Source of the DNA: Acidobacteriota bacterium
GTDB taxonomy: Bacteria; Acidobacteriota; Terriglobia; Acidiferrales; 2-02-FULL-67-57
Direction: 5' to 3'
Assembly: GCA_016189965.1 (NCBI GenBank)
Contig: JACPRL010000084.1
Location: 1-6,431, forward strand
Length of the DNA: 6,431 bases
Position numbers and translations under genes: made by a program
Shown: positions 1 through 4,167 of the stretch, one piece after another
Position numbering within the stretch: the stretch's first letter is position 1
How the letters are laid out: every line of letters begins with the position of its first letter
Notes under the pieces: model-generated
Seen by the model: the letters and a program-made list of their open reading frames with translations, nothing else
The model's database searches: none
Told to the model about the DNA's origin: nothing

Positions 1-102
1 GGGAAAGGCATAGACTATCCCCGCCTGGCCAACGTCACGCTAAAGAAAGCCCCCAAAGCGACAAGCGGGATGCCAGAAACAAAACCGCTAACCTTTAATT
101 AA
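1..102 (+). CDS. Possible C-terminal tail of a plus-strand gene (partial, doubtful)
   Basis: Frame 1 on the plus strand is open from the window edge for 33 codons and stops at TAA (100-102). The tail begins GKGIDYPRLANV and ends KPLTFN. I do not recognise a family. Third-position GC is only a little above half, lower than in the clear genes here, and another plus frame is also open for about 31 codons, so chance is a real alternative. If real, the gene would converge on the MBL hydrolase gene, and the hairpins at 163-240 would lie between the two 3' ends. Only the sequence to the left of the window can decide this. Confidence 0.2.
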   Translation, partial: GKGIDYPRLANVTLKKAPKATSGMPETKPLTFN

Positions 103-128
103 GAAACCCATTTGACCAACAACTTACT

Positions 129-157
129 TTTTGTGCATCCCCCCACCCTTTTGTGCA
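129..157. repeat. Short direct repeat TTTTGTGCA, 20-nt period
   Basis: TTTTGTGCA occurs at 129-137 and 149-157, separated by a C-rich spacer. A degenerate third copy (TTTGTGTGCA) overlaps the hairpin at 163-180. The stretch has no coding potential that I can support. It could be an operator or simply decay of repeat DNA; its function is unknown. Confidence 0.4.
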
Positions 158-162
158 GGAGG

Positions 163-180
163 GGCTTTGTGTGCAAAGCC
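163..180. repeat. Hairpin GGCTTTG / CAAAGCC
   Basis: A perfect 7-bp stem (163-169 with 174-180) closes a TGTG loop. It is the first of three tandem hairpins between the left-edge tail and the 3' end of the MBL gene. It could help end transcription from either side, but there is no T-tract typical of an intrinsic terminator. Confidence 0.5.
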
Positions 181-182
181 GG

Positions 183-202
183 GTCAGGGCTTTAGCCCTG
201 AC
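183..202. repeat. TTTA-loop palindrome, copy 1
   Basis: GTCAGGGC-TTTA-GCCCTGAC is a perfect 8-bp stem with a four-base loop. It belongs to the hairpin family also seen at 225-240, 1216-1231, 1725-1738, 1756-1769 (inverted) and 4013-4032. The stems differ between copies but stay complementary. Confidence 0.75.
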
Positions 203-224
203 ATTAGAGCAACCTCCAAAATCT

Positions 225-240
225 AGGGGCTTTAGCCCCT
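225..240. repeat. TTTA-loop palindrome, copy 2
   Basis: AGGGGC-TTTA-GCCCCT is a perfect 6-bp stem. The 17-base run starting with GGGGC at 226-242 is identical to 1725-1741, so these two are clearly copies of one element. It lies about 50 bases downstream of the MBL gene stop and may act in 3'-end formation, although it has no U-tract. Confidence 0.75.
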
Positions 241-292
241 GAGGGCTTGCCTGCGCGACGTTTTGCACCCAGTTCTAGTCTTGCAATCATCA

Positions 293-1153
293 TTAGGTTG
301 TGCCCACCAGCTCCGGTTCCAGAACTGGCTCGGCAATCACCTTGCCGTCGCGCTCCCGCAGGTAAGCCGCCGGCACCCGGGGGTCGTGCGGAAACAGGCA
401 GAGCCACTCCCCGCGCACCGCCTCCGGAATCCAGCGCTTCTTCTGCTCGAGCGTCGTCAAGGGATAAAGGTCGTAGCCCATCATCCAGGCGTAGGGCAAG
501 TGGGCGGTCGTGGGCACCAGGTCGGCGAAGAAAAACGCCGTCCGGCCGCCGCTCGTCAGCCGCACGCACTGCATGTCGCGCGTGTGCCCGGGCACGCGCA
601 CCAGCTCGACCCCGGGAAGAATCTCCTCCCGCCCCTCGACGAAGCGCCACTGCCGGCTCGCCGCCAGCGGCTCGAAATTCTCCGCCAAGTAGCTGGCGCG
701 GTCGCGTTCGGTGGGTGTGCAGGCGTGCTCGTATTCGCCCCGCTGCACGGTGTAGCGCGCGCGTGGAAACGTCGGCACCGGCTTGCCATCACCGCCCAGC
801 CGCGTGTTCCAGCCGCAGTGGTCGAAATGCAGATGCGTGTTGATGACCACGTCCACATCTTCAGGGCCCACGCCGCGGCTCCGGAGTGAGTCGAGCAGGT
901 TCACCGAATGGTCGATGCCGTAGATGTCCTGGCGCTTGGCGTCGAACTTCTCCCCCGTCCCGGTTTCAACCAGCAGCGTCTCGCCGTGGGCGTGCATCAG
1001 CAGGCAGTTCAGCCCCAGCGTGACGCGATTGCGCTCGTCCGCCGCCAGGTGCCGCTCCCACAGCGGCTTCGGCACCACGCCGAACATCGCCCCGCCGTCG
1101 AGCCGAAACCGCCCGTCCGACACAATGAAAATCTCAAACTCACCGAATCTCAT
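293..1153 (-). CDS. Metallo-beta-lactamase-fold hydrolase, binuclear zinc site intact
   Basis: This 286-residue soluble protein has the complete MBL-fold metal site: THLHFDH at 106-112 (H107, H109, D111, H112), H190 in PGHTR, D211 in FADLVP and H256 in FPHDP. The fold hydrolyses lactone, thioester, ester or phosphoester bonds at two zinc or iron ions. The length and the HxHxDH...H...D...H spacing match the single-domain hydrolase group that includes acyl-homoserine lactonases and organophosphate hydrolase-like enzymes. The substrate cannot be read from the sequence. No signal peptide is seen, so it is probably cytoplasmic. The start is ATG at 1153; the ribosome-binding site is only a purine run (AGAGAGAG) supplied by the repeat just upstream. 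It lies 75 bases downstream of the epimerase gene on the same strand and could be cotranscribed with it. Confidence 0.88.
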   Translation of the reverse strand: MRFGEFEIFIVSDGRFRLDGGAMFGVVPKPLWERHLAADERNRVTLGLNCLLMHAHGETLLVETGTGEKFDAKRQDIYGIDHSVNLLDSLRSRGVGPEDVDVVINTHLHFDHCGWNTRLGGDGKPVPTFPRARYTVQRGEYEHACTPTERDRASYLAENFEPLAASRQWRFVEGREEILPGVELVRVPGHTRDMQCVRLTSGGRTAFFFADLVPTTAHLPYAWMMGYDLYPLTTLEQKKRWIPEAVRGEWLCLFPHDPRVPAAYLRERDGKVIAEPVLEPELVGTT

Positions 1154-1161
1154 GACTCTCT

Positions 1162-1184
1162 CTCTGCGTTTCTCTGCGCCTCTG
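1162..1184. repeat. CAGAG micro-repeat in the MBL gene leader
   Basis: On the minus strand this reads as three CAGAG units (CACAGAGGC, then CGCAGAGA, then CGCAGAGAG) at 8-10 base spacing, ending in a GAGAGAG run just before the MBL start. It resembles the dispersed ACCACAGAGGCRCAGAG repeat known from many soil bacterial genomes (general knowledge, not checked). It occupies most of the leader and supplies the only purine-rich candidate ribosome-binding sequence of the MBL gene. Confidence 0.5.
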
Positions 1185-1215
1185 TGGTGAGTTGGTTCTC
1201 ACTTTCTCTGCTTCC

Positions 1216-1231
1216 TGACACTTTAGTGTCA
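1216..1231. repeat. TTTA-loop palindrome, copy 3, containing the epimerase stop codon
   Basis: TGACAC-TTTA-GTGTCA is a perfect 6-bp stem. Its right arm is the reverse complement of TGACAC and contains the epimerase stop codon (1229-1231). The loop matches the other family members although the stem sequence shares nothing with GGGGC. On the minus strand it sits exactly at the 3' end of the epimerase reading frame, so it could pause ribosomes or protect the transcript end. Confidence 0.6.
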
Positions 1232-1663
1232 CCCTGAGCGCAGTCCCGCTCTGCGGGACGGAGTCGAAGGGTCTGCTTCCACCAACTCCACCAGCACGCC
1301 GCCGCAACTCGACGGATGCAGGAAGGCATAGCGATGCCCGCCCGCACCGTACTCGCCCTTGCCAGCGATGATGCGCACGCCGGCCGCCTCCAGCCGCCGC
1401 AGGTGCGCGTCGAGCCCGGCCACCTGCAGCGAGATGTGGTGAATGCCCTCGCCGCGCTTCTCGAGAAATCGCGCGATGGGCGAATCGGCGCCCGTCGGCT
1501 CGAGCAACTCAATGCGCGTCCCCCCGAGCACCAGCATCGCCACCCGCACTTTCTCCGCCGGAACCTCCTCGATGCCCGTGCAGGCAAGCGCGAGGGTGTC
1601 GCGGTAGAACTTCAGCGCCTGCTCGAGCGAGCGCACCGCAATGCCAATGTGGTCCAGCTTCAT
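1229..1663 (-). CDS. mce: Methylmalonyl-CoA epimerase (VOC fold)
   Basis: It interconverts (S)- and (R)-methylmalonyl-CoA, supplying the R form to the B12-dependent mutase in propionyl-CoA metabolism. The 144-residue protein opens with MKLDHIGIAV, the classic start of this vicinal-oxygen-chelate family. Likely metal ligands are H5, E52 in IELLEP, H75/H76 in GIHHISLQV and E126 in VLVELVE. I chose the ATG at 1663 because the in-frame extension up to 1747 only translates intergenic hairpins (1684-1703, 1725-1738) and the protein already begins at the conserved motif. No strong Shine-Dalgarno sequence is visible. The last 14 residues (131-144, DPSTPSRRAGLRSG) and the stop are encoded by a dispersed repeat (1232-1271) and look non-native; the family core ends near residue 130. 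The gene lies downstream of meaB, which fits its pathway role. Confidence 0.9.
   Translation of the reverse strand: MKLDHIGIAVRSLEQALKFYRDTLALACTGIEEVPAEKVRVAMLVLGGTRIELLEPTGADSPIARFLEKRGEGIHHISLQVAGLDAHLRRLEAAGVRIIAGKGEYGAGGHRYAFLHPSSCGGVLVELVEADPSTPSRRAGLRSG
1232..1271. repeat. Dispersed CTCAGGG/TTCGACTC repeat, copy A
   Basis: CCCTGAGCG and GAGTCGAAGGG flank a perfect 7-bp hairpin, GTCCCGC (1243-1249) with GCGGGAC (1253-1259). Copy B at 4079-4119 has the same flanks but a different hairpin arm. Copy A lies inside the epimerase reading frame. Confidence 0.7.
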
Positions 1664-1683
1664 TTCGATGGCCGCAGGGGAAG

Positions 1684-1703
1684 GGCGGGGTTTTAACCCC
1701 GCC
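1684..1703. repeat. Palindrome GGCGGGGTT / AACCCCGCC
   Basis: A perfect 9-bp stem with a TT loop lies between the epimerase start and the meaB stop. It is the promoter-side neighbour of the epimerase gene (21 bases upstream of its ATG). It is probably related to the TTTA-loop family (TTTTAA centre). Confidence 0.6.
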
Positions 1704-1724
1704 GAAGCCTTGGTCCCCCTTCTC

Positions 1725-1769
1725 GGGGCTTTAGCCCCTGAAGCCACTGGCCAGGGGGGCTAAAGCCCC
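1725..1769. repeat. Pair of inverted GGGGC-TTTA-GCCCC palindromes
   Basis: GGGGCTTTAGCCCC (1725-1738) and its exact reverse complement GGGGCTAAAGCCCC (1756-1769) are separated by 17 bases. Each can form a 5-bp hairpin, or the two can pair as a single 14-bp stem. On the minus strand this lies 18 bases beyond the meaB stop codon. It may reduce read-through or stabilise the upstream mRNA before the epimerase gene. It lacks a U-tract, so I do not call a canonical terminator. Confidence 0.75.
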
Positions 1770-1786
1770 ACCCTTCCGCGAACGCT

Positions 1787-2758
1787 TCATTCGGCGAGCC
1801 CGGCCGTGCGCAGAAGCTCGGCGACCACACTGTAGGGGTCGCGCTCGCGCCGGGCGATCTGGCGGGCGTAGCGCGCCAGCTCCTCCAGGCCGACGCCGGC
1901 CTTCATCACCCGCTCCAGCGCCTGCTGGCGGATGAGGTCGAGCAGGCGCTGCTGCCAGCGCTCGAGGCGCTTCTGCTCGCGCAGGCCGGCCTTTTCGAGG
2001 TGCTGCATGTACTCGTCGAGCGCCGCCGCCAGCTCGGCCACGCCGGTGCCCTCCGTCGCCACCGTCTTGACGATGGGCGGCCGCCAGCCGTCACCGCGGC
2101 TCCCCAGCCCGAGCACAACCTTCAGCTCCGACTCCAACCGCTCCGTTCCGCCGCGGTCGGCCTTGTTGATGACAAAGACGTCGGCAATCTCCATCACGCC
2201 GGCCTTGAAGCTTTGCACGTCGTCGCCCATCCCGGCGACCAACAGGAGAACCGTGACATCGGCCAGACGCACGATGTCGACCTCGTCCTGACCCACCCCG
2301 ACAGTTTCGATCAACACCAGTTCTTTGCCGGCGGCGTCGAGCACCAGCGCCGCGTCGGCGGTGGCGCGCGCCAGCCCGCCTAGGAAGCCCCGCGTCGCCA
2401 TGCTGCGGATGTAGATGCCGTCGTCGGTGGCGTGCTGCTGCATGCGGATGCGGTCGCCCAGCAGCGCCCCACCAGTGAACGGGCTGGTCGGGTCCACGGC
2501 GATGATACCGACGCGCTTGCCCTCCGCGCGATAGCGCAGAGCCAGCCGGTTCACGAGCGAACTCTTCCCCGTCCCCGGCGCCCCCGTAATCCCCACCAGC
2601 AGCGCGCGCCCGGTGTGGGGAAACAACTCCTGCACCAGGCGGTCGGCGCCCGGCTCGCGGTTCTCGATGGCGCTGATGGCTCGGGCGATGGCGCGCGCCT
2701 CCCCCTGGCGCACGCCCTCGACCAGCGAAGCAGCCTCCACGGCAGGCAGGTTCTTCAA
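1787..2758 (-). CDS. meaB: MeaB/ArgK-family GTPase, methylmalonyl-CoA mutase chaperone
   Basis: It is a G3E P-loop GTPase that gates adenosylcobalamin loading into methylmalonyl-CoA mutase and protects the mutase from inactivation; the human counterpart is MMAA. The 323-residue protein has Walker A GAPGTGKSS (59-67), AVDPTSPFTGGALLGDR (87-103), the ETVGVGQDE switch/Walker B region (151-159), AGMGDDVQSFKAG (175-187, the family's switch III area) and the guanine-specificity motif NKAD (198-201). A helical C-terminal dimerisation arm follows from about residue 245. I chose a TTG start at 2758, preceded by GGAGGAGA four bases away; a longer in-frame extension to 3067 merely runs through the dehydrogenase gene in another frame and has no family similarity. 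The start overlaps the dehydrogenase stop as TTGA, which implies translational coupling. The mutase is not in the window. Confidence 0.93.
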   Translation of the reverse strand: MKNLPAVEAASLVEGVRQGEARAIARAISAIENREPGADRLVQELFPHTGRALLVGITGAPGTGKSSLVNRLALRYRAEGKRVGIIAVDPTSPFTGGALLGDRIRMQQHATDDGIYIRSMATRGFLGGLARATADAALVLDAAGKELVLIETVGVGQDEVDIVRLADVTVLLLVAGMGDDVQSFKAGVMEIADVFVINKADRGGTERLESELKVVLGLGSRGDGWRPPIVKTVATEGTGVAELAAALDEYMQHLEKAGLREQKRLERWQQRLLDLIRQQALERVMKAGVGLEELARYARQIARRERDPYSVVAELLRTAGLAE

Positions 2759-3912
2759 GGTCTCTCCTCCACCTTGCCCAAGAGCTGGCGCGCGATGACC
2801 AGCCGCTGAATCTCGCTCGTGCCTTCGCCGATGGTGCACAGCTTGACGTCGCGGTAGAACTTTTCCACCGGATAGTCCTTGATGAAGCCGTAGCCGCCGT
2901 GGACTTGCACCGCCTCGCTGGCGACCCGCACCGCGACTTCGGACGCATAGAGCTTGGCCATGGCGCACAGCTTCGTCTCCGGCTCCCCCTGGTCGGCGCG
3001 CTCGGCGGCGCGGTAGGTGAGCCAGCGCGCCGCTTCGATCTCCATCTTCATGTTGGCCAGCTTCCACTGCATGGCCTGGAAGCTCGCGATGGGCTTGCCG
3101 AACTGCTTCCGCTGCTTCGAATAGTTGAGCGCGGCCTCGAAGGCGCCCTGCGCCATCCCGACCGCCAGCGCGGCGATGGAGATGCGGCCGCCATCGAGCA
3201 CCCGCAGGCTGTCGACAAACCCTTCGCCCGCCCGCCCGAGCAGGTTCTCGGCCGGCAGCCGGCAGTCCTCGAAGATGACCTCGGAGGTGTCGCTGGCGCG
3301 CATCCCCAGCTTGTTCTCCTTCTTCCCCGGGCGGAAGCCGGGCCTCCCGCGCTCGATAATGAAGGCGGAAATGCCGTGGTGGCCCTTGCCGGGGTCAGTG
3401 ACGGCCATGGCGACGCAGACGTCGGCGAGGTGGCCGTTGGTGGTGAAGGTCTTCCCGCCGTTGAGCACCCAACCGTTGCCCTGGCGCACCGCGGTGGTGC
3501 GCGTGCCGCCAGCGTCGGAGCCCGCCTCGGGCTCGGTCAGGCTCCAGCAGCCGAGCTTCTTGCCCTGCGCCAGAGGGACGACGTACTTCCGGCGTTGCTC
3601 CTCGCTGCCGCACTTGTAAATGTGGTTGGTGCAGAGCGAATTGTGCGCCGCCACCGAGAGCGCGATCGAGCCGTCCACCCGCGCCAGCTCTTCGATGGCG
3701 ATGACGTACTCGATGTAGCCCAGCCCGGCGCCGCCGTATTCCTCCGGGAACATGATTCCCAGCAGGCCGAGCTCCGCCAGCGCCGGCACGATTTCTTCCG
3801 GGAAATGCGAGGCCTCGTCCCACTCCATCACATGCGGGCGGATTTCCGCTTCGGCAAACTCGCGCACCGTGCGCCGGAGCTGCTCCTGCTCGTCCGTGAA
3901 GGAAAAATCCAT
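2755..3912 (-). CDS. Acyl-CoA dehydrogenase (FAD-dependent)
   Basis: It introduces the alpha,beta double bond into an acyl-CoA and passes electrons to electron-transfer flavoprotein. The 385 residues match the usual length. The N-terminal helical domain begins MDFSFTDEQEQLRR. The FAD/substrate signature SLTEPEAGSD is at 124-133, followed by the beta-barrel domain. The C-terminal helical domain has RKQFGKPI (268-275), QVHGGYGF (336-343) and IGEGTSEIQR (361-370), where E363 is the catalytic base at the position used by short- and medium-chain dehydrogenases (isovaleryl-type enzymes carry theirs elsewhere). It is most like short-chain or 2-methyl-branched acyl-CoA enzymes, but the chain length cannot be fixed. 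The start is ATG at 3912, with only a weak ribosome-binding site. Its stop overlaps the meaB start, so it is the lead gene of a meaB operon and may feed propionyl-CoA or branched-chain breakdown. Confidence 0.93.
   Translation of the reverse strand: MDFSFTDEQEQLRRTVREFAEAEIRPHVMEWDEASHFPEEIVPALAELGLLGIMFPEEYGGAGLGYIEYVIAIEELARVDGSIALSVAAHNSLCTNHIYKCGSEEQRRKYVVPLAQGKKLGCWSLTEPEAGSDAGGTRTTAVRQGNGWVLNGGKTFTTNGHLADVCVAMAVTDPGKGHHGISAFIIERGRPGFRPGKKENKLGMRASDTSEVIFEDCRLPAENLLGRAGEGFVDSLRVLDGGRISIAALAVGMAQGAFEAALNYSKQRKQFGKPIASFQAMQWKLANMKMEIEAARWLTYRAAERADQGEPETKLCAMAKLYASEVAVRVASEAVQVHGGYGFIKDYPVEKFYRDVKLCTIGEGTSEIQRLVIARQLLGKVEERP
2763..2770 (-). promoter_or_regulatory. Ribosome-binding site deciding the meaB TTG start
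   Basis: The minus strand reads GGAGGAGA, then four bases, then TTG. This near-ideal Shine-Dalgarno sequence lies inside the last codons of the dehydrogenase (KVEERP) and makes TTG at 2758 the best start, despite the absence of an ATG or GTG nearby. Confidence 0.8.
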
Positions 3913-3950
3913 GCGTGCGTCTGAATCCCGGTCGAGGCCGCGAAGCTAAC

Positions 3951-3959
3951 TTTATATCA
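3951..3959 (-). promoter_or_regulatory. Possible extended -10 promoter for the dehydrogenase-meaB operon
   Basis: The minus strand reads TGATATAAA here, which is TATAAA with a TGn extension. It lies about 38 bases upstream of the dehydrogenase ATG in an otherwise GC-rich stretch, and would give a leader of roughly 30 bases. No good -35 box is at 16-18 bases. The call is tentative. Confidence 0.35.
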
Positions 3960-4012
3960 CACCCGGCGGGAAGCAGTGACTCGAAGCAATTGCATGACTC
4001 CTGTAACGTCAG

Positions 4013-4032
4013 GGCACGGCTTTAGCCGTGCC
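4013..4032. repeat. TTTA-loop palindrome, copy 6
   Basis: GGCACGGC-TTTA-GCCGTGCC is a perfect 8-bp stem. It lies in the 255-base gap between the M20 homologue and the dehydrogenase. The loop is identical to other family members but the stem differs on both arms, so pairing is conserved rather than sequence. Confidence 0.7.
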
Positions 4033-4078
4033 GAAAGAAAGCCGCGCGCAGCGCAACCTCGGAAGGGGTGCGGGCTTG

Positions 4079-4119
4079 CCCTGAGCGAGTCCCGACGAAG
4101 TCGGGACGAGTCGAACGGG
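4079..4119. repeat. Dispersed CTCAGGG/TTCGACTC repeat, copy B
   Basis: CCCTGAGCG and GAGTCGAACGGG flank a perfect 8-bp hairpin, GTCCCGAC (4089-4096) with GTCGGGAC (4100-4107) around a GAA loop. It has the same architecture as copy A (1232-1271) with compensating stem differences. The rest of the gap at 4033-4167 shows no gene. Confidence 0.7.
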
Positions 4120-4167
4120 GAAACCCTCTCCGGGTGTCCCCGCCGCCGGCACGTTATGCAACCACTT

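Noticed and set aside
183..240. CRISPR array or tandem repeat array
   Set aside because: The palindromes have unequal spacing, differing stems and no regular spacers; they are separate hairpin elements.
1664..1747. N-terminal extension of the epimerase to 1747
   Set aside because: The extra 28 codons translate the palindromes at 1684-1703 and 1725-1738, and the family N-terminus (MKLDHIGIAV) begins exactly at 1663.
1684..1769. Canonical rho-independent terminators
   Set aside because: The stems are strong and GC-rich, but no T-run follows any of them on the minus strand.
2091..2948. Minus-strand frame of 285 codons overlapping meaB in another frame
   Set aside because: It is a shadow in the alternative frame, Arg/Gly/Ala-rich, and spans the end of one real gene and much of another.
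2759..3067. N-terminal extension of meaB to 3067
   Set aside because: The additional 103 residues are an alternative frame of the dehydrogenase gene; TTG at 2758 has an ideal Shine-Dalgarno sequence and gives the normal MeaB length.
2899..3924. Open plus-strand frame of 341 codons opposite the acyl-CoA dehydrogenase
   Set aside because: It is the antisense shadow of a GC-rich gene with all family motifs on the other strand; its product is His/Arg/Leu/Ala-rich with no recognisable domain.
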